Shown here in pieces: positions 1 through 8,989 of a stretch of 64,000 bases of DNA (positions are counted from its first letter, which is position 1; each line of letters opens with the position of its first letter). The stretch covers positions 1 through 64,000 of the forward strand of contig CAYMOJ010000003.1 of the NCBI GenBank assembly GCA_964392175.1. The letters run 5' to 3'. A program made the position numbers and the translations under genes. Source of the DNA: Firm-04 sp964392175. Lineage in GTDB: Bacteria; Bacillota; Clostridia; Oscillospirales; Ruminococcaceae. The notes under the pieces are model-generated. The model was not told the origin of the DNA. It did not search any database and saw nothing but the letters and a program-made list of their open reading frames with translations.

Positions 1-968
1 ACGTTGACTGCCCCGGCCACGCCGACTATATCAAGAACATGATCACCGGTGCTGCACAGATGGATGGTGCAATTCTGGTTGTTGCTGCTTCTGATGGCCC
101 TATGGCTCAGACCAAGGAGCACATCCTGCTGGCTCGTCAGGTTGGCGTGCCCGCAATCGTTGTTTTCATGAACAAGACTGACCTTGTTGATGATGAAGAG
201 CTGCTCGAGTTGGTTGAGATGGATATCCGCGATACCCTGAGCAAGTATGAGTTCCCTGGCGATGATATCCCGATTATTCGTGGCTCTGCTTTCCAGGCTC
301 TGGATTCCGCTTCTACCGATCCTAGCGATCCCGTTTATGCTTGCATCGCTGAGCTGATGGACGCTGTTGATTCTTACATTCCTACTCCTGATCGTAAGGC
401 TGATCAGCCTTTCCTGATGCCTGTTGAGGATACTATGACCATTACCGGTCGTGGTACCGTTGCTACCGGTCGTGTGGAGAGAGGCCAGGTTAAGGTCGGC
501 GATACCGTTGAGATCGTTGGCTTGAAGGACGAGAGTTCTTCTACCGTTATTACTGGTCTGGAGATGTTCCGCAAGCTGCTGGACTTCGCAGAGGCTGGCG
601 ATAACATCGGTGCTCTTCTGCGTGGTATCCAGAGAAAGGACATCCAGAGAGGTCAGGTTCTCTGCAAGCCCGGTTCCATCAAGCCCCACACCAAGTTTAA
701 GGGTCAGGTTTACGTTCTGAAGAAGGACGAGGGCGGTCGTCATAAGCCTTTCTTCAACAACTATCGTCCTCAGTTCTACTTCCGTACCACTGACGTTACC
801 GGTATCATTACTCTGCCTGCTGATGTGCAGATGTGCAACCCTGGCGATAATATCGAGATCGGTGTTGAGCTGATTACTCCTATCGCTATTGAGGTGGGTC
901 TGCGTTTTGCTATCCGTGAGGGCGGCAAGACCGTTGGTTCTGGCGTTGTTACCGCTATCAGCGAGTGA
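1..968 (+). CDS. tuf: Elongation factor Tu, 5' end missing
   Basis: Delivers aminoacyl-tRNA to the ribosome as a GTPase. The frame is open from base 3 and begins inside the G3 motif (VDCPGHADYIKNM). The G4 motif NKTD follows, then domains 2 and 3 with GRGTVATGRVERG and the canonical end (GLRFAIREGGKTVGSGVV). About 320 of roughly 395 residues are present; the GTP-binding P-loop lies before the window. Codon use is strongly biased to a few codons, as expected for a highly expressed gene. A strong terminator follows, so tuf ends its transcription unit. Confidence 0.98.
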   Translation, partial: VDCPGHADYIKNMITGAAQMDGAILVVAASDGPMAQTKEHILLARQVGVPAIVVFMNKTDLVDDEELLELVEMDIRDTLSKYEFPGDDIPIIRGSAFQALDSASTDPSDPVYACIAELMDAVDSYIPTPDRKADQPFLMPVEDTMTITGRGTVATGRVERGQVKVGDTVEIVGLKDESSSTVITGLEMFRKLLDFAEAGDNIGALLRGIQRKDIQRGQVLCKPGSIKPHTKFKGQVYVLKKDEGGRHKPFFNNYRPQFYFRTTDVTGIITLPADVQMCNPGDNIEIGVELITPIAIEVGLRFAIREGGKTVGSGVVTAISE

Positions 969-998
969 TTTGTTGACTTCTTCAACATTACAAGCTAT

Positions 999-1035
999 AA
1001 AATGCTGTTGCAGATTTACTGCAACAGCATTTTTT
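999..1035 (+). terminator. Rho-independent terminator of tuf
   Basis: A perfect 13-bp stem (1001-1013 with 1019-1031), five-base loop and downstream T run, 30 bases after the tuf stop codon. The flanking A and T bases can extend the stem. Confidence 0.93.
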
Positions 1036-1110
1036 ATATGAAGCATCATCGGCTTTTCAATATCGAACGAAGCTTTGAAAAGGCAAGTCAAAACGAACCT
1101 GATCGTGCGA

Positions 1111-1139
1111 TTCATCTTTTGCGAAAATCGTGTTATACT
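1111..1139 (+). promoter_or_regulatory. Possible promoter for the EamA transporter
   Basis: A good -10 (TATACT, 1134-1139) lies 17 bp after a weak -35 (TTCATC, 1111-1116). It is about 40 bases before the transporter start and downstream of the tuf terminator, so some promoter is needed here. The -35 match is poor. Confidence 0.4.
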
Positions 1140-1178
1140 AAGAATATGATATGCAATGTGCGGAAAGGAGCATGAAAA

Positions 1179-1592
1179 ATGTGGCTGTTTTATGCAGTTT
1201 TATCGTCGGTTTTTGCCGCGCTCACATCGATCCTTGCAAAGGTCGGCATTGAGAATGTCAACTCCACGCTGGCCACGGCAATTAGAACGCTTGTAGTGCT
1301 GTTTATGGCTTGGGGGATGGTGTGGGTTTCAGGCATACAGGGGCAAATTGCTGATATATCCAGAAAAAGTTGGATCTTTATCATTTTGTCAGGGCTTGCT
1401 ACCGGTGCATCATGGCTGTGTTATTATAGGGCACTGCAATTGGGTGAAGCTTCCAAGGTCGTACCCATTGATAAGCTAAGCGTTGTTTTAACACTGATTC
1501 TTGCGTTCGTATTCCTTCACGAGCAGTTCACATGGAAATCAGCTGTGGGTTGCATTTTGATTACTGCCGGAACTCTTTTCATGGTGATTTAG
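1179..1592 (+). CDS. EamA/DMT-family transporter, single-domain (half-size)
   Basis: A small integral membrane protein of 137 residues with about five hydrophobic helices and one EamA repeat. It carries typical EamA features: a SILAKVGIENVNS-like first loop, ATGASWLCYYRALQLGEASKV in the middle, and LHEQFTWKSAVGCILI near the end. Ordinary drug/metabolite transporters carry two such repeats (about 300 residues), so this form probably works as a dimer. A GGAAAGGAG ribosome site lies 8 bases before the ATG. The gene stands alone, convergent with the TetR gene. The substrate cannot be inferred. Confidence 0.88.
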   Translation: MWLFYAVLSSVFAALTSILAKVGIENVNSTLATAIRTLVVLFMAWGMVWVSGIQGQIADISRKSWIFIILSGLATGASWLCYYRALQLGEASKVVPIDKLSVVLTLILAFVFLHEQFTWKSAVGCILITAGTLFMVI

Positions 1593-1671
1593 CAAGACAT
1601 GGTGGGTATTCGTATAAGCTTGCATATCAAGAAAATTCGCAACAATATCATACCAGAATACAAGCAGGGAC

Positions 1672-2247
1672 TCAAGCACTCACTGAGCAAATTGGCTCAA
1701 TCACTGCTAAAAAATACTCTGTGATTTCTTCCGGACTTTCTTTCATGTGCCTGGATACCCACCAATCTACCGTTTCCACAAAGGAAACCGAAATATGATT
1801 TACAAGGAAATCCTCTGGCAAAGTGCTGTTTTTCAACAACCCCTTTTCAGCGTACTGTATCAAGATCAGCTTTTTCAAATTGCTCTTGAAATATCGCAAA
1901 AAAAATTCGTTGTTTTGTGAAGAAAGCAGTTCCAGAATATTGAGGTCATTTTCCTGTAAGTGTCGTATCAAATGCAAAAATACAGAATCTGTTTTGCTGC
2001 CGCAGGAATAATGGTAATGTCCATGTGGAAGTCCCATGGCTGTATCGATGATGTGCCCAAATAATTCTTCACAAAGATCCTTTAGCAAATAATCCTTGGT
2101 TTCAAAATGTGCATAGAATGTCGTTCTTCCGATATCAGCAGTGTCAATAATATCCTGGACGGAAATCTGATTATAACTTTTCTGTGAAAGCAATGTTGTA
2201 AATGCTGTGAAAATGGCTTCTCTTGTTTTTTTCTGACGACGATCCAT
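1672..2247 (-). CDS. TetR/AcrR-family transcriptional regulator
   Basis: A predicted DNA-binding repressor of 191 residues. The N-terminal TetR helix-turn-helix is clear (REAIFTAFTTLL..., then ISVQDIIDTADIGRTTFYAHFETKDYLL, residues about 8-50), followed by an all-helical ligand/dimer domain. A longer frame runs upstream to 2325, but the ATG at 2247 has a GGGAGGAAACG ribosome site and gives the normal family start (MDRRQKKTR). The gene is divergent from a metal P-type ATPase with inverted repeats between them, so it most likely represses itself and the ATPase. The ligand is unknown; metal sensing would be unusual for this family. Confidence 0.9.
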   Translation of the reverse strand: MDRRQKKTREAIFTAFTTLLSQKSYNQISVQDIIDTADIGRTTFYAHFETKDYLLKDLCEELFGHIIDTAMGLPHGHYHYSCGSKTDSVFLHLIRHLQENDLNILELLSSQNNEFFLRYFKSNLKKLILIQYAEKGLLKNSTLPEDFLVNHISVSFVETVDWWVSRHMKESPEEITEYFLAVIEPICSVSA

Positions 2248-2345
2248 CGTTTCCTCCCGAATGATTTTTTGAAAGTGTTCCGTAACGAACAAGACGCAAA
2301 AACTGGTTCTTGCCTTTTTTCTCAAAATCAGTATAATGTATATTG

Positions 2346-2400
2346 TACCGAATATCTAGTTCGGTATCATATACAGTATACCACAATATCATAGATTGTG
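2346..2400. promoter_or_regulatory. Inverted-repeat operator region between tetR and the ATPase gene
   Basis: A perfect inverted repeat TACCGAA-N7-TTCGGTA occupies 2346-2366. A second of the same geometry, CACAAT-N7-ATTGTG, occupies 2382-2400. A shorter one (GGTAT/ATACC) lies between them at 2363-2382. Both genes start within 150 bases of here, so their promoters must lie in or next to these sites. Binding by the adjacent TetR protein is inferred from geometry and position. Confidence 0.6.
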
Positions 2401-2422
2401 TCAAGCAAGAGAGGTGCGTTTT

Positions 2423-4291
2423 ATGTTCAAAAAACTCAATGATTTCCTTAGTAGCGTTCCTGCGACGATGGTTGGCGGCGTGTTTTTACTGTGCAGTTTC
2501 GTTTTTTCCAAAATAGGAATGGATTGTCCTGTTGATCCTGCCTGGGTTACTGTAGTCATCAGCGGGTTTCCTCTGTTGTATTCGGCGATACGGAGGACAA
2601 TTCGCAACAAGGGTGTTGGCAAGATTTCTTCTGCGCACTTGATTTGCATTGCTATGATTGCAGCGATTGGTATTGGAGATCTTTTCGCTGCGGGTGAAGT
2701 TGCATTTATCATGGCAATCGGCGAGTTTTTAGAGGATATGACAACTGATCGCGCGAAGAAGGGTCTGAAAAAACTGATTTCGCTTGCCCCAACACAGGGC
2801 AGGCGGATCATCAATGGACAAGAGACAATGATATCTGCTGAGGAGATTTGTGAAAACGATCTGCTCCGTATTCTTCCCGGTGAGACCATTCCGGTGGATG
2901 GGATCATCGTTCAAGGGAATACTTCTGTTGATCAATCCATTATGACAGGCGAATCTTTGCCGGTAGATAAAACGGTGGATGATGTAGTGTTCTGTGGTAC
3001 GATCAACTGTTTTGGCGCAATCGATATACGCGCCACGAAGGTCGGCAAAGACAGTTCTTTGCAAAAGCTTATCCGTATGGTTCAGGAAGCAGAAGATCGA
3101 AAAGCACCGATGGCACGAATTGCTGATACTGCGGCAAGCTGGTTGGTTCCTGCCGCGCTGCTGGTTGCGATGATTACCGGGGTTGTCACTCAGGATATTG
3201 TTCGCGCGGTTACGGTTTTGGTTGTGTTTTGTCCCTGCGCTTTGGTATTGGCAACGCCTACGGCAATCATGGCTGCGATTGGACAGGCAACGAGACACGG
3301 TGTGGTTATCAAATCCGGGGAGGCACTCGAAAGGATGGGTAAGATCCATACCATTGCATTTGATAAAACCGGCACTCTGACTTATGGTACGCTGGAAGTT
3401 TGCGATGTTCTTTCTTTCGGCAACGATTTGGATGAAAGTATGTTGCTTTCATTGGCAGCATCGGCGGAGGCAAAAAGTGAACACCCCCTGGGAAAAGCAA
3501 TTGTTGATTGCGCCAAAAAGAAGAATCTTCCGATATTTGAATCCGTTGATTTCAAAATGGTTCCCGGAAAAGGTGTTTCTGCCGAGATTTGTGGGGAGCG
3601 ACTGCTCTGTGGTAATGAAGCGTTTCTGCTGGAAAACAATGTTTCTATCCATAATGCCGCTTGGAATGCTTTGAAGGAATTGCGCAGCAGCGGGAAGGCA
3701 TCGATTCTGATTGCGAAAGGTGAAAAGTGTATCGGTGCTTTGGCGATGTCTGATGTTCTTCGTCCGGAAGCAAAGAGTATGGTGGAGAGACTTCAGCGCA
3801 TGAAAACAAATATCGTTTTGCTGACTGGGGATAATCAAAAAACTGCGGAATTTTTTGCTGCACAAGTTGGAATTGCGCAAGTGTATGCTCAGCTTTTGCC
3901 GGAGCAAAAGGTCGACAGCATTGTGAACATTCAAAAGAACGGTCGGACTGTGTGTATGATCGGTGATGGTGTAAATGATGCGCCTGCTTTGAAAACCGCT
4001 GATGTTGGCGTTGCGATGGGCGGATTGGGTAGTGATATTGCAGTGGAAGCCGCCGATATTGTTCTGATGAGCGATGATATTTCCAAATTGCCCTATTTGA
4101 AATGTTTGTCCAACGCGACGGTTAAGACCATTCGGGTGAGCATCACGCTATCCATGTGTATTAATTTTTTGGCGGTAACGCTTTCTGTTCTTGGGCTGCT
4201 GAATCCGACTACAGGTGCCTTGGTGCATAATGCAGGTTCCTGTTTTGTGGTGCTCATTGCGGCATTGCTGTATGATAGAAAATTCGAATAG
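2423..4291 (+). CDS. P1B-type heavy-metal-translocating ATPase
   Basis: A 622-residue membrane pump that exports a transition metal using ATP. Motifs in order: TGES actuator (175-178), CPC metal site in a membrane helix (270-272), DKTGTLT phosphorylation site (314-320), the SEHPLG nucleotide-domain motif, and the GDGVNDAPALKTADVGVAMG hinge. The last membrane segment carries HNAGS. There is no N-terminal HMA or CxxC metal-binding domain; the protein starts straight into its membrane segments. The ATG at 2423 is preferred (GAGAGGTG site). CPC plus HNAGS is compatible with Zn/Cd/Mn-type exporters, but the metal cannot be fixed from sequence. Divergent control by the neighbouring TetR is likely. 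Confidence 0.93.
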   Translation: MFKKLNDFLSSVPATMVGGVFLLCSFVFSKIGMDCPVDPAWVTVVISGFPLLYSAIRRTIRNKGVGKISSAHLICIAMIAAIGIGDLFAAGEVAFIMAIGEFLEDMTTDRAKKGLKKLISLAPTQGRRIINGQETMISAEEICENDLLRILPGETIPVDGIIVQGNTSVDQSIMTGESLPVDKTVDDVVFCGTINCFGAIDIRATKVGKDSSLQKLIRMVQEAEDRKAPMARIADTAASWLVPAALLVAMITGVVTQDIVRAVTVLVVFCPCALVLATPTAIMAAIGQATRHGVVIKSGEALERMGKIHTIAFDKTGTLTYGTLEVCDVLSFGNDLDESMLLSLAASAEAKSEHPLGKAIVDCAKKKNLPIFESVDFKMVPGKGVSAEICGERLLCGNEAFLLENNVSIHNAAWNALKELRSSGKASILIAKGEKCIGALAMSDVLRPEAKSMVERLQRMKTNIVLLTGDNQKTAEFFAAQVGIAQVYAQLLPEQKVDSIVNIQKNGRTVCMIGDGVNDAPALKTADVGVAMGGLGSDIAVEAADIVLMSDDISKLPYLKCLSNATVKTIRVSITLSMCINFLAVTLSVLGLLNPTTGALVHNAGSCFVVLIAALLYDRKFE

Positions 4292-4368
4292 TATTCACAG
4301 GATGATGATCGTGGAGGGTATCCCTATACCAATGGTGATTTGTGCGGGTGAAATAGAATCCATCATAC

Positions 4369-4403
4369 AAAAGCAGAGTGGTAAAATCCACTCTGCTTTT
4401 TTT
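4369..4403. terminator. Bidirectional terminator between ATPase and ABC genes
   Basis: An 11-bp perfect stem (4371-4381 with 4388-4398) with a six-base loop, flanked by an A run on the left and a T run on the right. It can stop the ATPase transcript and also lies at the very end of the convergent ABC gene. Confidence 0.88.
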
Positions 4404-6300
4404 ACGCAAACAATTCTCTGGCTTTGTCCTTATAATATGCAGCCTGTGCCGTCCACAATTCCTTGTAAATGCCCTCTTTGCTCATCAGCGCATCATGGCA
4501 GCCACGTTCTACAATTTTTCCGTTATCCATAACGGTAATTTCATCGCAGAAGCGACAGCTTGACAGTCGGTGCGAAATGTAAATGGCAGTTCTTGTGCCG
4601 ACGATGCTATTGAATTTGGTATAGATATCATGTTCGGAGATCGGGTCCAGTGCGGCTGTTGGCTCGTCTAAGATCATAAAGGGTGCGCCTTTGTAAATTG
4701 CTCTTGCAAGACACAATTTCTGCATTTCTCCACCCGAAATTTCCACGCCGTTTTCGTCAAAATCCTTGTAAAGTGGAGTTTCAATGCCCTGCTCCAACGC
4801 ATCAAGTCGTTCAGAGAGACCTGCTTTCCGCACACAGTTTTCGACCAGCTCTGCATCATATTCTGTATTTGCCGCAACATTCTCTGCAAGACTGAAAGAA
4901 AACAGCTTACTGTCCTGAAACACAACTGAAAACAAAGCCATATATTCTTCGTACTTGTATTTTCTGATGTCAATGCCGTTGAGCGTAATTACTCCCTCGG
5001 TAGGGTCATAAAGCCTTGTAAGAAGCTTTACAAGGGTAGATTTCCCGCAGCCGTTCTTCCCCACAAGAGCCATTTTCTCGCCAATGCGCCATTTGAGATT
5101 GATGTCCCGAAGTACATAATCCTTGCTGTCGGGATACTTGAAATAAACGTGTCTGAATTCAAACTCGTATTCGTTATCGTCCCGCTTTTCAGTGGGGATC
5201 GTACCCTTGTATTTTTCATCGGGAATGTCAAGAAAATCGAAGTACTGTTTGCAGAAAGTAGGTGTGATTTTCAACAAACCGATTCCGTCTGAAACTTCTG
5301 AAACGCCAGCGGAAATTTCGCCAAAATATCCTACAAAAGCGATTACCTCCCCGGGCGTCAGCATTCCACTGATTGCCCTTAACACTGCAAAGCCGTACAT
5401 CAGTACCTTTGTTGCAATGTTTACAAGCTGAAACAAGAAATTCGGGAGCATTGCAGCTTTATAACCACGCAGCCAAGCTTCAGAATTTGTCTTCTGTGCC
5501 TTGTCCAGTTCTTTTTCAATCAGGCTCTGCTGTGAATAGATTCGGATTTCCTTGCCGTTTCGATAATTTTTCAACACATAATGATTGAAAAAGTTGCCTG
5601 CTCGATTAGCCATGATCACATTTTTATCGTTATGTATTTTTTCAAAGCCTATAATTGACATTGGATTGATCACCAAGGACTTTATCAGCTCCAATGCTGT
5701 TACTATTAGCACCACTACAAGAAATCCCCAAATTGACTGTACAAAGCCGAGAAAGCCTGTTTTAACGGTCGGCTCTCTGAAAATGTTGGGCGCAATCAGA
5801 ATGATACCTGTCAGTATCATAAAAACGCCGCCGACTAGCCAACAGAAATACTTGCAAGCAGCTTTCATTCCTGCATTTTCATTTTCAGGTTGACGAAACG
5901 CATTCTGAAATTGATTTTGCGTATCTGTGCTTTCAAGGTGAACAAAATCCATCGTCATAGCCTTTCGCCAAAGATTTTTCTGCATATTTGTGGTTTTTTT
6001 GAAGCTATGATAATTTTTTCGTCTGAAAAGAAATCTTTGTGTTACGGACAACATCAGCTGAATACCTACCACGATCGCTGCATACATCAACAGCGTTTTG
6101 AGAGGCTTTGCTCCTGCAATTCCGTCAACGACAAGTGCAGACAAAACAATCGAAAGGAAATTACCCGAAAGATCCACACAATATTTTATCGTATCCCTTG
6201 CGATATAGCCCTTGTCAGCCTTACTAACAGCCTGAAGCGTTCGGCGTATGATCTTCCGCTTTTCCTTTGGAGAAAGATTTTTTTCATCGTTATCAGCCAT
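4402..6300 (-). CDS. ABC exporter half-transporter (membrane-ATPase fusion), second subunit
   Basis: A 632-residue ABC exporter half: six predicted membrane helices in the first ~330 residues, then an ATPase domain. Walker A is GKNGCGKST, the signature SGGEMQKLCLARA, Walker B FMILDEPTAALDP, and the switch histidine is in YISHRLSS. The ATG at 6300 has an AGGAGGTG ribosome site and lies inside the end of the preceding gene; the two overlap by 8 bases (ATGGCTGA), which indicates translational coupling and a heterodimer with that gene's product. The locus lies behind a LytTR two-component system, a context common for peptide or antimicrobial export. The substrate is unknown. Confidence 0.93.
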   Translation of the reverse strand: MADNDEKNLSPKEKRKIIRRTLQAVSKADKGYIARDTIKYCVDLSGNFLSIVLSALVVDGIAGAKPLKTLLMYAAIVVGIQLMLSVTQRFLFRRKNYHSFKKTTNMQKNLWRKAMTMDFVHLESTDTQNQFQNAFRQPENENAGMKAACKYFCWLVGGVFMILTGIILIAPNIFREPTVKTGFLGFVQSIWGFLVVVLIVTALELIKSLVINPMSIIGFEKIHNDKNVIMANRAGNFFNHYVLKNYRNGKEIRIYSQQSLIEKELDKAQKTNSEAWLRGYKAAMLPNFLFQLVNIATKVLMYGFAVLRAISGMLTPGEVIAFVGYFGEISAGVSEVSDGIGLLKITPTFCKQYFDFLDIPDEKYKGTIPTEKRDDNEYEFEFRHVYFKYPDSKDYVLRDINLKWRIGEKMALVGKNGCGKSTLVKLLTRLYDPTEGVITLNGIDIRKYKYEEYMALFSVVFQDSKLFSFSLAENVAANTEYDAELVENCVRKAGLSERLDALEQGIETPLYKDFDENGVEISGGEMQKLCLARAIYKGAPFMILDEPTAALDPISEHDIYTKFNSIVGTRTAIYISHRLSSCRFCDEITVMDNGKIVERGCHDALMSKEGIYKELWTAQAAYYKDKARELFA

Positions 6301-8161
6301 TGACCTGCACCTCCTCATCATTGTAATAAGAGCTTTGGATATTGAAAAGCTCCGCATATTTTCCGTCCTGTTCCATCAGCTGTGCATGAGTTCCGCACTC
6401 AGCAATTTCACCGTTTTCTATCAGGATAATCCTGTCACAAAAACGTGTGGAGGCAAGTCTGTGAGAAATAAACACGGAAGATTTCCCTTTTGAAAACTCG
6501 GCATAATGCAGATACATTTTCTGCTCTGCAATGGGATCAAGTGCCGCAGTCGGCTCATCGAGTAAAAGGATAGGGGCGTCCTTGTACAATGCTCTTGCAA
6601 GAGCGAGTTTTTGTGTTTGCCCACCTGAAAGCTCGGTTGCATTTTCAAAAACGGATTTTACAAGCTTTGTATTTTCCTTTCGCGGCAGGCACATCACCTT
6701 TTCATAGATTCCCGATTGTTTCATGCATTTGAGAAGTTTTTCTGTATTGATTTTTTCAGCATCCATACCGGCGATATTTTCGGCGATCGTCACAGGCAAA
6801 ACGCAAATATCTTGAAAAACGGCACTGAAAAGCTGAAAATATTCATCTCTGTTATAGCAATTCACGGGCTTTCCATTTAGTAGAATTTCACCTTCAGTCG
6901 GGTCGTAAAGTCCACACATCAGTTTGATCAGTGTGGTTTTTCCTGCGCCATTCAGTCCCACTAGTGCAAGTCGTTCGCCTTTATGAAGCTTGAAAGAAAT
7001 ATTATGAATTGTAGGCTTTTCTGCGCCACTGTATTGATAGCTTACATTTTTAAATTCAACTTCGCATTCACCCACCGGCAATTTTTCACCGACTCCACGG
7101 TTGGTTTTATCTTCCATATCGAGGTATTCTCTGGAAAATGAAATATTGTCAGAAAGCCATTGAAAGCCCGAAGCCTTATCAAAAACTTCTCTTACTGCCC
7201 AGCTTAATTCGCCGATCGAATGAAAGTACAGTACAAAATCGCCTGCACCGATATTTCCGTTTATAACCATATAGATGACGCAGCCATATGCGGCGAAGTT
7301 TGCCAAATAGACCAACAAGACACGAGCAAGGTCATGCCGGAACGACCATTCGTCCTCTTGTTCATACCAGTTCAGTCTGTTGCGGAAAGCCCTTGCGAAT
7401 AACTTTGAAAACCATTTTTCCATACCATAAATGCGAACATCCTTTGCAGCTGAAAAATCACTCGCGGCATCGCTGATATAATTCAGCTCGCGAACATATT
7501 TTTGCCAGTGATCCGACATATTCCATATCCACAGCATTTTATGGCGCTCGATATAGAAGCTTGCGATCGCAGGAACTCCGACGATGAACAGCATAGTGGG
7601 ATGCAGCATGGAAAGAATTCCGCCGTATGCCATAACACGCAAAACTGCCGACAAAAAATACTGTATTGTGCTTAATGTTTGGTGCGATATATAATCAGAA
7701 CCAAACCAGGCTTTCTGTATTGCGTCGCTGTTTTTACAGCTTTCATTGTTTGTGTAATCCGTGGCCATGTTTTTGCGTATGATTTTTCTGGTGGTGTGGC
7801 AAGCAAATTTATAATTACCGTAATATCCGCAGTAATCCATTGTTGCATTCCAGATAAACTTTGCCATTCGCTCACCGAAAATCAGCAGAAGGCATATCAC
7901 TGCAAGACGTACTCTTGATGAAGTGCCAAGTGCCAGCTCGACAACATATTTTCCTGTAAAGTTTGAAAGAAGAGATTCTATAACGATCGCAATCATTCCT
8001 ACAAGGCACAGAATAAGCATGAGCGGCTGACTTTTCCAAATCTCCGAGAGTATATAGCGCATATTTTCCAAGATGCCGTACTTTCGCTTTTTCTTTTCTG
8101 CACGGTATTTTTCCCAATCAGCTTTTTTCTTTTTTTTATCCCATTTTGTGATCTTCACCAT
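6293..8161 (-). CDS. ABC exporter half-transporter (membrane-ATPase fusion), first subunit
   Basis: A 622-residue partner of the downstream ABC gene. A very basic N-terminus (KKKKKADW..., KKKRKYG) precedes six membrane helices. The ATPase domain has Walker A GLNGAGKTT, signature LSGGQTQKLALARA, Walker B ILLLDEPTAALDP and FISHRLAS. The ATG at 8161 is chosen because GAGAGGTGAG stands about 5 bases upstream; a GTG four codons earlier is too close to that site. A terminator-like hairpin separates it from the two-component genes, so transcription may be attenuated read-through or start locally. The substrate cannot be told from sequence. Confidence 0.93.
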   Translation of the reverse strand: MVKITKWDKKKKKADWEKYRAEKKKRKYGILENMRYILSEIWKSQPLMLILCLVGMIAIVIESLLSNFTGKYVVELALGTSSRVRLAVICLLLIFGERMAKFIWNATMDYCGYYGNYKFACHTTRKIIRKNMATDYTNNESCKNSDAIQKAWFGSDYISHQTLSTIQYFLSAVLRVMAYGGILSMLHPTMLFIVGVPAIASFYIERHKMLWIWNMSDHWQKYVRELNYISDAASDFSAAKDVRIYGMEKWFSKLFARAFRNRLNWYEQEDEWSFRHDLARVLLVYLANFAAYGCVIYMVINGNIGAGDFVLYFHSIGELSWAVREVFDKASGFQWLSDNISFSREYLDMEDKTNRGVGEKLPVGECEVEFKNVSYQYSGAEKPTIHNISFKLHKGERLALVGLNGAGKTTLIKLMCGLYDPTEGEILLNGKPVNCYNRDEYFQLFSAVFQDICVLPVTIAENIAGMDAEKINTEKLLKCMKQSGIYEKVMCLPRKENTKLVKSVFENATELSGGQTQKLALARALYKDAPILLLDEPTAALDPIAEQKMYLHYAEFSKGKSSVFISHRLASTRFCDRIILIENGEIAECGTHAQLMEQDGKYAELFNIQSSYYNDEEVQVNG

Positions 8162-8191
8162 ATGATATCTCACCTCTCAATCACAATAACA

Positions 8192-8230
8192 TAAAAATGA
8201 CCGCTCGTGTTGTTTTTAGAACGAACGGTC
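8192..8230 (-). terminator. Terminator or attenuator between two-component and ABC genes
   Basis: Ten-base arms (8199-8208 and 8221-8230) pair except for one G-U position. Read on the minus strand, the hairpin is followed by a T run (plus-strand A run 8193-8197). It lies between the histidine kinase stop codon and the ABC start. Confidence 0.7.
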
Positions 8231-8248
8231 AAGATACGGAACGAATGG

Positions 8249-8986
8249 TTATGAGGCGGTTTGCAGGGGTATCATGATCTCGGTAGCAAATATGCCATCT
8301 TCATTTTGTCGATTGATGTATCCGCCATACTTTTTCGCAACTCTGTCGATTCTGAACAGTCCATAACCGTGTTCGCCTTCCTTGGTTGAAAGATAAGAGC
8401 TTTTTTCCTTGCGTACTCTGCCAGCCGCATTTTGCACCGACAAATACAGCTGACCTTTCAATTTGCCGATATACACACGCATAAAGCGTTCTTTTTCGGG
8501 AAGTGTACCGCAGGCTTCTACCGCGTTATCCAACATATTTCCCAGCATAGAGCAAAGCTCCACATCACTCATAGGAAGCATTTCGGGAATATTCGCTTTC
8601 ACATTCAGCTGAATATGCATTCTTTCCGCAACATTCAACTTACTGTTAAGGATTGCGTCGGCCATGACATTACCCGTTTTGATGACGGTGTCAACTGTAT
8701 CCAGGTCATCTGCAAGCGCATTGAGATATTCGGAGAGTTTGCCGTAATTTTTTTGCGACAACTGGATTTTCATGTTGTTGATGTGATTTCGATAATCATG
8801 CCGCCATCCACGAACCTGACGGTACATATTCTGGATTTCGCGCACCTGCTTTTCGATAAGCGTACTTTGAAATCGTTCAATGCGACGATCTATCATATTG
8901 TAAAGCGTGTGGCGGAGTAAAGCAAATCCTGTCACACAAAGCAGCACGAATAGTACGCTTATACCGGTTATGATTGCGATTTTCAT
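8249..8986 (-). CDS. GHKL-domain sensor histidine kinase (AgrC-like)
   Basis: A 245-residue sensor kinase with a single N-terminal membrane helix (residues about 4-26), a coiled dimerisation segment with the phosphoacceptor motif WRHDYRNH, and a GHKL ATPase domain with N-box NMLDNAVEAC and GYGLFRI. The sensor part is minimal, unlike AgrC proteins with five or six helices, so any signal would be sensed at the membrane or through a partner. It follows the LytTR regulator gene by only 3 bases, an operon pair typical of peptide-sensing or bacteriocin-related systems. The likely target is the adjacent ABC exporter. Confidence 0.9.
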   Translation of the reverse strand: MKIAIITGISVLFVLLCVTGFALLRHTLYNMIDRRIERFQSTLIEKQVREIQNMYRQVRGWRHDYRNHINNMKIQLSQKNYGKLSEYLNALADDLDTVDTVIKTGNVMADAILNSKLNVAERMHIQLNVKANIPEMLPMSDVELCSMLGNMLDNAVEACGTLPEKERFMRVYIGKLKGQLYLSVQNAAGRVRKEKSSYLSTKEGEHGYGLFRIDRVAKKYGGYINRQNEDGIFATEIMIPLQTAS

Positions 8987-8989
8987 ATT

